From NCBI RefSeq assembly GCF_001687365.1, contig NZ_LGLV01000008.1, positions 310,001-374,000 on the forward strand: a stretch of 64,000 nucleotides of DNA, given 5' to 3'. The DNA comes from Pararhizobium polonicum (GTDB taxonomy: Bacteria; Pseudomonadota; Alphaproteobacteria; Rhizobiales; Rhizobiaceae). Below are positions 1 through 8,384 of the stretch, piece by piece (position 1 is the stretch's first letter; every line of letters begins with the position of its first letter). The notes beneath the pieces are model-generated. The model had not been told where the DNA came from and made no database searches. It worked only from the letters and a program-made list of their open reading frames with translations. Made by a program: the position numbers and the translations under genes.

Positions 1-783
1 ACGACACTGGCCGGCGACGATACGGAAGGCCGTGTGAAGCGTCTTTGCGCCAAGGCCAGACGGCCGATCCGCGACGACATTCTCGAGGCGCTCGGCCTTG
101 CGGATGAAGGCATCACTACCGGCGCCATTTGTGTCTATCCGACCATGGTGCCGCATGCGGTCAAGGCCCTTCAGGGCTCGAACATTCCGGTCGCCTCGGT
201 TGCCACCGGCTTTCCGGCCGGCCTGACGCCGCTGCCGCAGAAACTCGCGGAAATCCGCTATGCGGTGGATCAGGGCGCCAGGGAAATCGATATCGTTATT
301 ACCCGCGAGCATGTGCTGACGCAAAACTGGAAGGCATTGTTCGACGAGATATCGGCCATGCGGGAAGCCTGCGGCGATGCCCATATGAAGGCGATCCTCG
401 CCACCGGCGACCTCAACACCCTGCGCAACGTCTATCGTGCCTCGATGGTGGCGATGCAGGCCGGTGCGGATTTCATCAAGACCTCGACCGGTAAGGAAGA
501 CGTCAATGCGACGATCCCGGTGAGCCTGACGATGGTGCGGGCGTTGCGCGATTTCGGCGCGCTCTCCGGGCAGATCGTCGGATTCAAGCCCGCCGGCGGC
601 ATGAAAACGGCCAAGGACGCCATGCTGTGGCTGATCCTGATGAAGGAGGAGCTGGGCCTGCCCTGGCTGCAGCCCGACCTGTTCCGTCTCGGCGCCAGCT
701 CCATGCTCGCCGACATCGAGCGCCAGCTCGAACATTACGTGACGGGCCGCTATGCGGCATCGAACCGTCACCCGCTTGCGTGA
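1..783 (+). CDS. deoC: Deoxyribose-phosphate aldolase, 5'-truncated by window edge
   Basis: The frame is open from base 1 and ends at TGA 781-783, so the true start lies upstream; the GTG at 34 is internal because conserved aldolase sequence precedes it. DeoC splits 2-deoxyribose-5-phosphate into glyceraldehyde-3-phosphate and acetaldehyde in the cytoplasm. The class I aldolase signatures are visible: the Schiff-base lysine in FIKTSTGK and the second lysine in GFKPAGG. An aldehyde dehydrogenase starts 11 bp downstream and can oxidise the acetaldehyde, so the two form an operon for deoxynucleoside catabolism. Identity is secure; only the N-terminus is missing. Confidence 0.95.
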   Translation, partial: TTLAGDDTEGRVKRLCAKARRPIRDDILEALGLADEGITTGAICVYPTMVPHAVKALQGSNIPVASVATGFPAGLTPLPQKLAEIRYAVDQGAREIDIVITREHVLTQNWKALFDEISAMREACGDAHMKAILATGDLNTLRNVYRASMVAMQAGADFIKTSTGKEDVNATIPVSLTMVRALRDFGALSGQIVGFKPAGGMKTAKDAMLWLILMKEELGLPWLQPDLFRLGASSMLADIERQLEHYVTGRYAASNRHPLA

Positions 784-794
784 GGACAAGAACA

Positions 795-3194
795 ATGGCC
801 AAGATCAAGGATATCCTTCGTACCATGGAATATGGTCCTGCACCGGAATCGAACTCAGACGTGCAACAGTGGTTGACCGCCAATGCTGGTGGCTTCGGCC
901 ACTTCATCAACGGCAAGTTCACCGGCACCGATGGCCGCGACTTGCTGACGGTCATCAACCCCGCTAATGAGCAGGTCCTTGCCAAGATCCCGCAGGGCAA
1001 CGCCGAGGATGTGGACGCTGCCGTCAAGGCCGCCCGTGCCGCCTTTGGAAAATGGTCGAAGCTTTCTGGCCATGAGCGGGCCAAATATCTCTACGCCATC
1101 GCCCGCCACATCCAGAAGCGCGAGCGCTTCTTCTCGGTTCTGGAAACCATGGACAACGGCAAGACGATCCGCGAAACGCGCGATATCGATATTCCGCTCG
1201 TCGCCCGCCATTTCTATCACCACGCCGGCTGGGCCGAGATGATCGACAGCGAATTCGAGGGCTTTTCGCCGGTGGGTGTCTGCGGCCAGGTCATTCCGTG
1301 GAATTTCCCGTTGCTGATGCTGGCCTGGAAAGTGGCACCGGCGCTGGCCGCCGGCAACACCGTCGTCCTGAAACCCGCCGATCTGACGCCGCTGACGGCG
1401 ATCGCCTTTGCCGAGGTCTGCGTCGAGATCGGCCTGCCGCCGGGCGTGCTCAACATCGTGCATGGCAACGGTGCGACGGGCGCTGCCATCTGCGGCCATG
1501 CCGACGTTGATAAGGTCGCCTTTACCGGTTCGACCGATGTCGGCCGGATCATCCGCGAGCAGATTGCCGGATCGGAAAAGAAGCTGTCGCTGGAACTCGG
1601 CGGCAAGTCGCCCTTCATCGTGTTCGAGGATGCCGATCTCGATGGCGCGATCGAAGGTGTGGTCGATGCCATCTGGTTCAATCAGGGCGAAGTGTGCTGC
1701 GCCGGATCGCGCATCCTCGTGCAGGAAGGCATCGCCGAGACTTTCTACGGCAAGCTGAAGGCGCGCATGAAAACCTTGCGGATCGGTGATCCGCTCGACA
1801 AGACCATGGATATCGGCGCCATCGTCTCGGCCAAGCAGCTGAAGCGCATCACCGGCCTCGTCGAACAGGGCAAGATCGAGGGCGGCACGCTGTGGCAGGC
1901 GCCCGTGACGCTGCCCGCCAAGGGCAGCTTCTTCGCGCCCGGCTTTTTCACCGATGTCGAGCCGGCCTCGACCGCCAGCGAGGTCGAGATCTTCGGCCCC
2001 GTCGCTGTTGCCACCACCTTCCGCACGCCGGACGAAGCAATCGCGCTTGCCAACAACACGCGCTACGGGCTTGCCGCTTCGATCTGGTCGGAAAACATCA
2101 ATCTGGCGCTCGACATGGCGGCACGGGTGAAGGCCGGCGTCGTCTGGATCAATTCGACCAACATGTTCGATGCCGCTGCCGGTTTTGGCGGCTACCGCGA
2201 AAGCGGTTTCGGGCGTGAAGGCGGCCGCGAAGGCCTCTACGAGTATCTGTCGGCGGACTGGGAAAAGCGTCTGCCTATTGCCAAGGCGGAAGCGCCGTTC
2301 AAGCCGGCGGCCGGGCCGGACCTTTCCGGCAAGATTGCCCATATTGGCGGCATCGACCGCACGGCCAAGAACTATGTCGGCGGCAAGCAGGCACGGCCGG
2401 ATGGCGGCTACAGCTATTCCGTTATCGGCAAGGGTGGCGCCGTTATCGGCGAGGCCGGTATCGGCAGCCGCAAGGACATCCGCAATGCGGTCGAAGCGGC
2501 CGCCAAAGCCAGCTCCTGGGGCGGCGCGACCGCCCATAACCGCGCGCAGGTGCTGTACTACCTTGGCGAAAACCTCGATGCCCGCCGTGCGGAATTCGAG
2601 GCATTGCTGGTCGAAAGTACGGGCGTTTCGGCCAAGGCGGCAGCGGACGAATTCGACGCCAGCCTGCGCCGGATCTTCTATTACGCGGCCCAGGCCGACA
2701 AGTATGACGGCGTGGTCCATGGCACGAAATCCCGCCATGTCACGCTGGCGATGAACGAACCGTTCGGCGTCATGGGCATTGTCTGCCCGGACGAGATGCC
2801 ACTCCTGTCGCTGGTGTCGCTGATCCTGCCGGCGATTGCCATGGGCAACCGCGTCATCGCCATTCCCTCGCAGCGTCATCCGCTGATCGCCACCAATCTC
2901 TACCAGGTGCTCGACACGTCGGATGTGCCCGATGGTGTCGTCAACATCATCACTGGCGAGCGCGATCTGCTGGCCAAGACCCTGGCCGAGCATGACGAGG
3001 TTGCCGCGATCTGGTACGCCGGATCGAAGGACGGCAGCGCCATGGTCGAGAAAGCCTCCTGCGGAAACCTGAAGACCACCTGGGTCAGCAATGGCCGCCA
3101 GCGTGACTGGCTGAATGCCGCTCAAGGTCAGGGCCGGGAGTATCTTCGCCGGGCAACGCAGGTTAAAAACATCTGGGTGCCCTATGGTGAATGA
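795..3194 (+). CDS. Two-domain aldehyde dehydrogenase (ALDH16-like)
   Basis: This 799-residue protein is longer than the usual ~490-residue aldehyde dehydrogenase. Residues 30-490 form a full catalytic unit with the FTGSTDVG cofactor region, general base Glu267 in LELGGKSP and catalytic Cys301 in GEVCCAGS. Residues ~515-799 repeat the N-terminal coenzyme-binding fold (EPFGVMGIVCP) but stop before a catalytic subdomain and have no matching cysteine motif. That layout fits bacterial ALDH16-type proteins. Being directly after deoC, it probably oxidises acetaldehyde to acetate (inference). The ATG at 795 lies behind a GAGGACAAG ribosome site. An in-frame upstream extension would overlap deoC and is not needed. 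Confidence 0.9.
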   Translation: MAKIKDILRTMEYGPAPESNSDVQQWLTANAGGFGHFINGKFTGTDGRDLLTVINPANEQVLAKIPQGNAEDVDAAVKAARAAFGKWSKLSGHERAKYLYAIARHIQKRERFFSVLETMDNGKTIRETRDIDIPLVARHFYHHAGWAEMIDSEFEGFSPVGVCGQVIPWNFPLLMLAWKVAPALAAGNTVVLKPADLTPLTAIAFAEVCVEIGLPPGVLNIVHGNGATGAAICGHADVDKVAFTGSTDVGRIIREQIAGSEKKLSLELGGKSPFIVFEDADLDGAIEGVVDAIWFNQGEVCCAGSRILVQEGIAETFYGKLKARMKTLRIGDPLDKTMDIGAIVSAKQLKRITGLVEQGKIEGGTLWQAPVTLPAKGSFFAPGFFTDVEPASTASEVEIFGPVAVATTFRTPDEAIALANNTRYGLAASIWSENINLALDMAARVKAGVVWINSTNMFDAAAGFGGYRESGFGREGGREGLYEYLSADWEKRLPIAKAEAPFKPAAGPDLSGKIAHIGGIDRTAKNYVGGKQARPDGGYSYSVIGKGGAVIGEAGIGSRKDIRNAVEAAAKASSWGGATAHNRAQVLYYLGENLDARRAEFEALLVESTGVSAKAAADEFDASLRRIFYYAAQADKYDGVVHGTKSRHVTLAMNEPFGVMGIVCPDEMPLLSLVSLILPAIAMGNRVIAIPSQRHPLIATNLYQVLDTSDVPDGVVNIITGERDLLAKTLAEHDEVAAIWYAGSKDGSAMVEKASCGNLKTTWVSNGRQRDWLNAAQGQGREYLRRATQVKNIWVPYGE

Positions 3195-3236
3195 ACGGGC
3201 GCTCCGCCGCCATGGATCGGCTACGGTATAGGGATG

Positions 3237-3256
3237 CGGCAGGGGCTGCCCTGCCG
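3237..3256 (+). terminator. Hairpin after the deoC-ALDH operon
   Basis: A perfect 8-bp GC-rich stem (3237-3244 with 3249-3256) with a 4-base loop begins 43 bp after the dehydrogenase stop. It is followed by AATTTCTG, a weak U-run. It probably ends or protects the operon transcript. Confidence 0.5.
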
Positions 3257-3293
3257 AATTTCTGAAACCGGATCAATCCACGCGTGACACAAT

Positions 3294-3325
3294 AAAAAAA
3301 GGGTCTCCGGTATAACCGGGACCCT
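3294..3325 (-). terminator. Rho-independent terminator, minus strand
   Basis: The stem pairs 3301-3310 with 3316-3325 (nine pairs, one bulged base) around a 5-base loop and is followed on the minus strand by seven consecutive T (3300-3294). No protein gene on the minus strand lies just upstream of it, which is the main argument for a small RNA there. Confidence 0.75.
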
Positions 3326-3410
3326 TGAGTTTTGAAGGTGTCAACCTCCAGAGGGGAACAGCTGAAGAGGATGGGCCGGGAGGAGAGGCCATCGCAACCT
3401 TCAACTGTCG
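3294..3410 (-). ncRNA. Candidate trans-acting small RNA with exposed anti-Shine-Dalgarno loop
   Basis: Read on the minus strand, TTGAAGGT (3404-3397) can pair with ACCTTCAA (3339-3332) and close a domain. Inside it a 7-bp stem (3393-3387 with 3377-3370, one bulged C) presents a 9-base loop UCUCCUCCC (3386-3378), complementary to ribosome-binding sites. Two further pyrimidine-rich stretches follow, and the RNA would end at a 9-bp hairpin (3325-3301) with seven U. This design is typical of rhizobial small RNAs that block translation (alpha-r14/cuckoo-like). I cannot assign it to a named family. The 5' end is estimated and no clear promoter was seen. Confidence 0.5.
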
Positions 3411-3603
3411 CCAGTGTGCGCGATACCGCGAACACAAACAACGAATGCCGTCCTTCAATGGCTCCGGAATGGAACGTTTCACCCAAAGTCCGATCCCGAT
3501 CTGCAATTTTATACTCAAGTCGGAAAAGCGTCGTCCCCATCCCTGGCCGGACCATCTGCGACGCATCGCCGTCTTGGGAGAGTGATCTGGCTTTTCCGGC
3601 GTT

Positions 3604-3630
3604 GCGGCGGATCGAACCCGAGGTCGCCGC
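3604..3630 (+). other. Hairpin upstream of cysE
   Basis: GCGGCG (3604-3609) and CGCCGC (3625-3630) can form a 6-bp stem with a 15-base loop about 75 bp before cysE. It may sit in the cysE leader. No leader peptide or known riboswitch was recognised. The rest of 3411-3707 holds nothing else I can support. Confidence 0.25.
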
Positions 3631-3707
3631 TGAAATATTGCCCGTAATCGTCAAAAATTGAAATAATTTTACTCCACAACGTCTCTTTAAACAGGTGTTA
3701 TCGATCG

Positions 3708-4595
3708 ATGCGTCAGCGGCAACGTCATAACGCCATAGATGGACATCACGTGGGATTGAAATCTGCCAAGAGTGAAGCAAGCTCCATCCGGATCGCCGAT
3801 TATGGCGCCGATACCCTGTGGGATCAGCTCTGTAATGAGGCACGCGCGGCGATTGACAATGATCCGCTGCTCACCCGCTCGATGAATTTGGCCATTCTCT
3901 ACCATCGGAGTTTTGCCGAGGCGCTGGCACATCGCATCGCGCAGAAACTGGCAAACCCCGACATCAATCAGGAAGAGCTGATTTCCATCATCCGGGAGGT
4001 CTTTCAAAGCGATCAGCGCATCGTCTCATCGGCAAAGGTCGATCTCGAAGCCATTCGCGACCGCGATCCCAGCAACGCCGAAATCCTGACGCCGTTTCTG
4101 TACTTCAAGGGGTTTCTGGCCTTGCAGGGCCACAGGGTCGCGCACTGGCTCTGGCACCATAACAAGGTTCATATGGCCCGCCACATCCAAAGCCGGATTT
4201 CGGAAGCGTTGGGCGTCGATATTCACCCCGCTGCCCGGATGGGGCAGGGGATCATGCTCGACCACGGCAGCGGTCTCGTCATTGGTGAAACCGCCGTCGT
4301 CGAAGACGAGGTTTCCATCCTGCAGGATGTGACATTGGGCGGAACGGGCAAGGAAACCGGTGACCGCCACCCGAAAATCCGCCGTGGCGCGCTGATTGGC
4401 GCCGGTGCCAAGATTCTCGGCAATATCGAAGTGGGTGTCGGCGCCAAGGTCGGGGCGGGCAGCGTCGTCGTCTCGCCGGTGGCGGCCCACACCTCGGTTG
4501 CCGGCGTACCGGCGCGACTGGTCGGCAGGCCGAATTCCGATCTGCCCGGCATCAGCATGGAGCAGACGATCACGGAACCCGAATACGTGATCTGA
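3708..4595 (+). CDS. cysE: Serine O-acetyltransferase
   Basis: CysE acetylates L-serine with acetyl-CoA to give O-acetylserine, the direct precursor of cysteine. The 295-residue protein has an N-terminal helical SATase domain (~30-150, with LYHRSFAEALAHRIA) and a C-terminal left-handed beta-helix of hexapeptide repeats (~160-270) containing HPAARMGQGIMLDHG and the catalytic histidine motifs. It is transcribed alone. The start is uncertain: ATG 3708 has no strong ribosome site, and in-frame GTG 3750 or TTG 3756 would give a protein nearer the common family length. Confidence 0.92.
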   Translation: MRQRQRHNAIDGHHVGLKSAKSEASSIRIADYGADTLWDQLCNEARAAIDNDPLLTRSMNLAILYHRSFAEALAHRIAQKLANPDINQEELISIIREVFQSDQRIVSSAKVDLEAIRDRDPSNAEILTPFLYFKGFLALQGHRVAHWLWHHNKVHMARHIQSRISEALGVDIHPAARMGQGIMLDHGSGLVIGETAVVEDEVSILQDVTLGGTGKETGDRHPKIRRGALIGAGAKILGNIEVGVGAKVGAGSVVVSPVAAHTSVAGVPARLVGRPNSDLPGISMEQTITEPEYVI

Positions 4596-4604
4596 TCGAA
4601 ACCG

Positions 4605-4640
4605 GCCCTGCCTTTAAAAGACAGGGCTCGGCTTGAGCCC
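4605..4640. terminator. Alternative hairpins between convergent cysE and oxygenase genes
   Basis: GCCCTG 4605-4610 can pair with CAGGGC 4622-4627, or GGGCTC 4624-4629 with GAGCCC 4635-4640 (perfect, 5-base loop). The two are mutually exclusive. They sit between converging genes, so they plausibly end cysE, but neither has a good U-run. Confidence 0.35.
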
Positions 4641-4665
4641 CTCTCAACTCTTGATCAATCCGCGA

Positions 4666-5682
4666 CTACAGCAAGTCCGCATGGTGACGCTGGGCAACGT
4701 CGGGATGCGAGCGCAGGCGGCTTTTCAGGTTGTTCTGGCCGACTTCGCGGAAGATCGGGTTCAGCGGATCGACGGTGATGCCGCGCTCCTTGCGGCTCAG
4801 TTCTTCCGGCAGTTCGATGACCGGGACGACCGCGTCGTAGCGGGCGCCGAGGAAGAACGGCACGGAGAAGCGTTCCGATCCCGCCGGCGGGGTTACGACA
4901 TCGTGGACATCCGCCTTGACGTAACCGTTCGTCGCCAGCTCCAGCAGTTCGCCGGTGTTGATGACGAAGCTGCCCGGCAGCGGCGGTGCTTCCAGCCAGA
5001 CGCCCTCTTCCGTGCGCACCCGCAGGCCCGGCGTGCTGTCCTGCAGGAGCACGGTTACCAGGCCGCCATCCTTGTGTGCGCCGACGCCCTGTTCGCTCTC
5101 GGCGGCATCGCGGCCGGGATAGCGGACGATCTTCAGAAGCTGGGTCGGCTGCGGCTCGTAAAGCGTTGAAAAGACATTTTCATCCTGACCGAGTGCAATG
5201 CCGATCGCCTTGAGCACATCGATACCGACGCGGGTGACTTCCGCCTGATAGCGCAGCAGCAACGGCTTCAGTTCCGGTAGCGCCGACGGCCACTGGTTCG
5301 GGCCGATGAGGCGCTTCCAGGCGGGCGTATCCGCAGTCAGTTCGATGGCTTCGGATTCCGTGTTGACGTCGATCTGTTCGCGCCAGTCCTGCTTGCCGCG
5401 CGTGTGTTCGAGACCGGCCCGGTTATAGCCGCGGAAATGCGGCGAGTTGACCATTTCGATTTCCAGCTTGTCCTTCTCCGGCAGGGCGAAGAAGCGCTTG
5501 GCGACGGCAAAAACGTCGGCGATCAATTCGGGCGGCACACCATGGCCGACCAGATAGAAGAAGCCGTGATCGTGCAGCACGCGGCGCAGGTCGGCAACGA
5601 ATTCGGACCGCGATTCCGGCGAGGCATTGAACCGCGAGAGATCGAGGATGGGCAACTGGACCGCCGACGTATGGATGCTCAT
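4666..5682 (-). CDS. Isopenicillin N synthase-like Fe(II)/2-oxoglutarate-type oxygenase
   Basis: This 338-residue protein has the non-haem dioxygenase N-terminal region (HDHGFFYLVGHGVP, residues 37-50) followed by the double-stranded beta-helix. The Fe(II) triad is intact as His203-x-Asp205 and His260, and the R-x-S co-substrate motif is Arg271-Phe-Ser273. The substrate is unknown. It is 70 bp behind metI on the same strand and is probably the last gene of that operon, so a sulfur amino-acid derivative is a reasonable guess (inference). True isopenicillin N synthase is unlikely, as no peptide synthetase is present. Confidence 0.85.
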   Translation of the reverse strand: MSIHTSAVQLPILDLSRFNASPESRSEFVADLRRVLHDHGFFYLVGHGVPPELIADVFAVAKRFFALPEKDKLEIEMVNSPHFRGYNRAGLEHTRGKQDWREQIDVNTESEAIELTADTPAWKRLIGPNQWPSALPELKPLLLRYQAEVTRVGIDVLKAIGIALGQDENVFSTLYEPQPTQLLKIVRYPGRDAAESEQGVGAHKDGGLVTVLLQDSTPGLRVRTEEGVWLEAPPLPGSFVINTGELLELATNGYVKADVHDVVTPPAGSERFSVPFFLGARYDAVVPVIELPEELSRKERGITVDPLNPIFREVGQNNLKSRLRSHPDVAQRHHADLL

Positions 5683-5752
5683 GAAAGTCTCCTGCTAATG
5701 TTCGGGACAAAAGATAGTCCGGTATTTGACTGTGTAAACGGCACGCTGGCCT

Positions 5753-6445
5753 TCAGGCCAGTTTTCGCCTGCGGGCGATGCGATGGTTGACGGCGCGCGC
5801 CGCCCAGTCGCCCAGAACCTGCACGGACTGGACGATGACGACGAGGATGATGACAACGGCCAGCATCACCTCCGGCATGAAACGCTGATAGCCGAAGCGG
5901 ATGCCGAGATCCCCGAGCCCGCCGCCACCGACGGTACCGGCCATGGCCGAATAACCGATCAGGCTGACGAGCGTCACGGTCTGCCCAGCGACGATGCCGG
6001 GAAGCGCTTCCGGCACCAGCACCTTGGTGATGATCTGGAACGGCGTCGCGCCCATGGATTCCGCCGCCTCGATCAGGCCGCGGTCGACCTCGCGCATGGC
6101 AGCTTCGGCCAGCCGCGCAAACAGCGGCGTGATGGCGACGGTGAGCGGCACGACCGCTGCCCAGGTGCCGACGGTGGTGCCGACGATGAGGCGGGTGAAC
6201 GGAATGATGGCGACCATCAGGATGATGAACGGCGTCGAGCGCACCAGATTGACCACTGTCCCGATCACCCGGTTGAACACCGGCCGTTCGAGGATGTGGC
6301 CGGGTTCGGTGGCGACGAGCAAAATGCCGAGCGGCAGGCCGATCAGGGTTGACAGCAGCGCTGCCACCACGACCATGGTCGCCGTCTGCTTCAGCGATTC
6401 AAGAATGAGCCCGGCGAGCGCCGGCGGCAGCAGGTCGAACAGCAT
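5753..6445 (-). CDS. metI: Methionine ABC transporter permease MetI
   Basis: This inner-membrane permease of 230 residues has five hydrophobic segments and the ABC coupling loop EAAESMGATPFQIITKVLVPEALPGI (residues ~130-155). It pairs with MetN and the binding protein MetQ. The start at 6445 gives the usual MetI beginning MLFDLL; a longer reading from 6526 would add 27 atypical residues. Its start lies 47 bp inside the end of metN, indicating translational coupling. Confidence 0.93.
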   Translation of the reverse strand: MLFDLLPPALAGLILESLKQTATMVVVAALLSTLIGLPLGILLVATEPGHILERPVFNRVIGTVVNLVRSTPFIILMVAIIPFTRLIVGTTVGTWAAVVPLTVAITPLFARLAEAAMREVDRGLIEAAESMGATPFQIITKVLVPEALPGIVAGQTVTLVSLIGYSAMAGTVGGGGLGDLGIRFGYQRFMPEVMLAVVIILVVIVQSVQVLGDWAARAVNHRIARRRKLA

Positions 6446-7577
6446 GTCCGATGACCTCTCCAAACAGTCTAAGGGATGAAAGATATGACAGCACGTCGGG
6501 CAGGCGTTCGCCCAGCCCGCCGGCAATCAGCGTCAGCACGCCGAGTGGCTTACCGTCGATATAGTCGATGCGCCCGTGCAGGATATTCGGCCGGATGCGG
6601 AATTGCTCGACCAGCGTCGCGATTACAGGATCATGCGCGGCGTCACCGGTAAAGACGATGCGCAGCACCGGATCGGTATCGGCGTGCGCCTCGGGCAAAA
6701 GCCGTCCGGCAATCTCCGGCGGCAGATCATGGGCGACGATGCTGGAGAGGAACGACCGGGCGACCGGCGATTTCGGAAAGGCGAAGACATCGAAGGTCGG
6801 GCCGTTCTCGATCAGCCTCCCATGCTCCAGCACCGCGACGTGGCTGGCGATGGCGCGCACCACCTCCATCTCATGGGTGATCAGCAGAATGGTCAGGCCG
6901 AGCCGGCGATTGATGTCCTTGAGCAGGTGCAGGATCTGCTCGGTCGTTTCCGGATCAAGCGCCGAGGTTGCCTCGTCGGACAGAAGCACTTTCGGGTCGA
7001 GCGCCAGAGCCCGGGCGATGCCGACACGCTGCTTCTGGCCCCCCGACAGTTCGGACGGATAAGCATCGGCCTTGGAGGCCAGTCCGACGAGCTCGAGCAG
7101 CGGCGGGATCCGTCTGCGGATGTCCGCCTTGGAAACGCCGGCGACCTCCAGCGGCAGGGCGACATTGCCGGCCACCGTGCGCGACGACAGAAGGTTGAAG
7201 TGCTGGAAGATCATGCCGATATCGCGGCGGGCAGCACGCAGCGCCGCCCCGTCGAGGCTGGTGATCTCGCGATCCGACACGATGACGCGGCCCGACGTTG
7301 GCGTGACGAGCTTGTTGAGGCAGCGCACCAGCGTGCTCTTGCCCGCGCCCGACCGGCCGATAATGCCATGGATGTGGCCCTCGCCGATCGTCAGGGACAC
7401 GTCGTCGAGCACCGGCCCGGCAGCACTTTCATAGGTCTTCGTCAGGTTCTCGATGCGCACGGCGACCCGGCCGGCGGCGGCGCTCCCGGCGTCCCGTTCT
7501 GTCTCCTCCTGCACCGCGGGTGCAGGAGGCTGTTTGAAGTCGAGGGGTTGGGGGAGCGCCGTCACTGGACTTACCAT
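6399..7577 (-). CDS. metN: Methionine ABC transporter ATPase MetN
   Basis: The 392-residue ATPase has Walker A GRSGAGKST, signature LSGGQ, Walker B VLLSDEA and the switch histidine in LITHEME. The C-terminal ~80 residues match the NIL/ACT-like domain that lets methionine inhibit import (trans-inhibition) in characterised MetN proteins. About 45 extra residues precede the ATPase domain, longer than usual. The start ATG (7577-7575) overlaps the metQ stop, giving tight coupling. Confidence 0.93.
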   Translation of the reverse strand: MVSPVTALPQPLDFKQPPAPAVQEETERDAGSAAAGRVAVRIENLTKTYESAAGPVLDDVSLTIGEGHIHGIIGRSGAGKSTLVRCLNKLVTPTSGRVIVSDREITSLDGAALRAARRDIGMIFQHFNLLSSRTVAGNVALPLEVAGVSKADIRRRIPPLLELVGLASKADAYPSELSGGQKQRVGIARALALDPKVLLSDEATSALDPETTEQILHLLKDINRRLGLTILLITHEMEVVRAIASHVAVLEHGRLIENGPTFDVFAFPKSPVARSFLSSIVAHDLPPEIAGRLLPEAHADTDPVLRIVFTGDAAHDPVIATLVEQFRIRPNILHGRIDYIDGKPLGVLTLIAGGLGERLPDVLSYLSSLRLFGEVIGHAVRPAAAGARRAHS

Positions 7578-8365
7578 CCGGCGATGACGTTGCCCTTGAA
7601 CGTCGTCTCGATGAACTGCTTGACCTCTGGCGACTGGTAGCTTTCGACAAGCGTCTTCACCCAAGGCGCATCCTTGTTCTTCTCGGCAACACCGATCAGG
7701 CAGAAATACTGCGAGAGTTCGTCCTCGACCAGCAATCCGTCACGCTTGGGAACCAGGCCGGCGGAAAGGGCGAAATGCGAGGTGATAACGGAGAAGTCGA
7801 CATCTTCCAGCGAGCGGGGAAGCTGCGCCGTTTCCATCGGGATGATCTTGATGTTCCTCGGGTTCTCGATGATGTCGAGTTCCGTCGCCTTGAAGGTGGA
7901 GCCGGGAGTCAGCTTGATGATGCCGCCGGCCTCCAGAAGTTTCAGGGCGCGGCCTTCGTTGCTCGGGTCGTTGGGAACCGAGACCTGGGCGCCATCGGGA
8001 AGTGCGTCGAGCGACTTGTATTTGCGGGAATAGCCGGCCATCGGCAGGAGAACCGTGCGCCCGACCGAAACGAGGTTCAGTCCGCGGTCGGCATTCTGCT
8101 GGTCGAGATAGGGCGTGTGCTGGAAGCCGTTGGCATCGAGGTCGCCGTCATTGGTGGCCGGATCGATCAGGGCGCCGTCGGAAAATTCGACGACCTCGAT
8201 ATCCAGACCCTTGGCCTTGGCGATCGGCTTCAACGCCTCGGCGATCTGCGCATGCGGGCCGGCGGTGACGCCGAACTTGATCGTTTCGGCGGCAGCGGAC
8301 AGGTGGGAGGCAAAGAGCAGGCCAAGAGCCGAGACGGCAGTGGTCAGGCGGGATGCAAAACGCAT
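7571..8365 (-). CDS. metQ: MetQ/NlpA-family methionine-binding protein
   Basis: This periplasmic binding protein has 264 residues and an N-terminal signal peptide ending near SHLSAAAE. There is no lipobox cysteine, so it is probably soluble in the periplasm rather than a lipoprotein. NlpA-family motifs include FGVTAGPHAQIAE and DANGFQHTPYLDQQN. I chose 8365 because the signal peptide starts there; reading from 8410 adds a charged tail. The start follows the dehydrogenase stop by 19 bp. The ligand may be methionine or a relative such as its hydroxy analogue. Confidence 0.9.
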   Translation of the reverse strand: MRFASRLTTAVSALGLLFASHLSAAAETIKFGVTAGPHAQIAEALKPIAKAKGLDIEVVEFSDGALIDPATNDGDLDANGFQHTPYLDQQNADRGLNLVSVGRTVLLPMAGYSRKYKSLDALPDGAQVSVPNDPSNEGRALKLLEAGGIIKLTPGSTFKATELDIIENPRNIKIIPMETAQLPRSLEDVDFSVITSHFALSAGLVPKRDGLLVEDELSQYFCLIGVAEKNKDAPWVKTLVESYQSPEVKQFIETTFKGNVIAGW

Positions 8366-8384
8366 GGATCGGGGTTCCTTGAAA

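Noticed and set aside
855-3125. 756-residue open frame on the minus strand inside the aldehyde dehydrogenase gene
   Set aside because: It is a mirror of a strongly conserved plus-strand gene in GC-rich DNA, with no ribosome site and no family match.
3604-3630. GGGTTCGATCC on the minus strand, resembling a tRNA T-loop
   Set aside because: The T-stem does not pair and no D-arm, anticodon arm or acceptor stem is present.
3163-3843. 226-residue minus-strand frame across the region before cysE
   Set aside because: No ribosome site or recognisable fold; it runs through the small-RNA terminator and into cysE.
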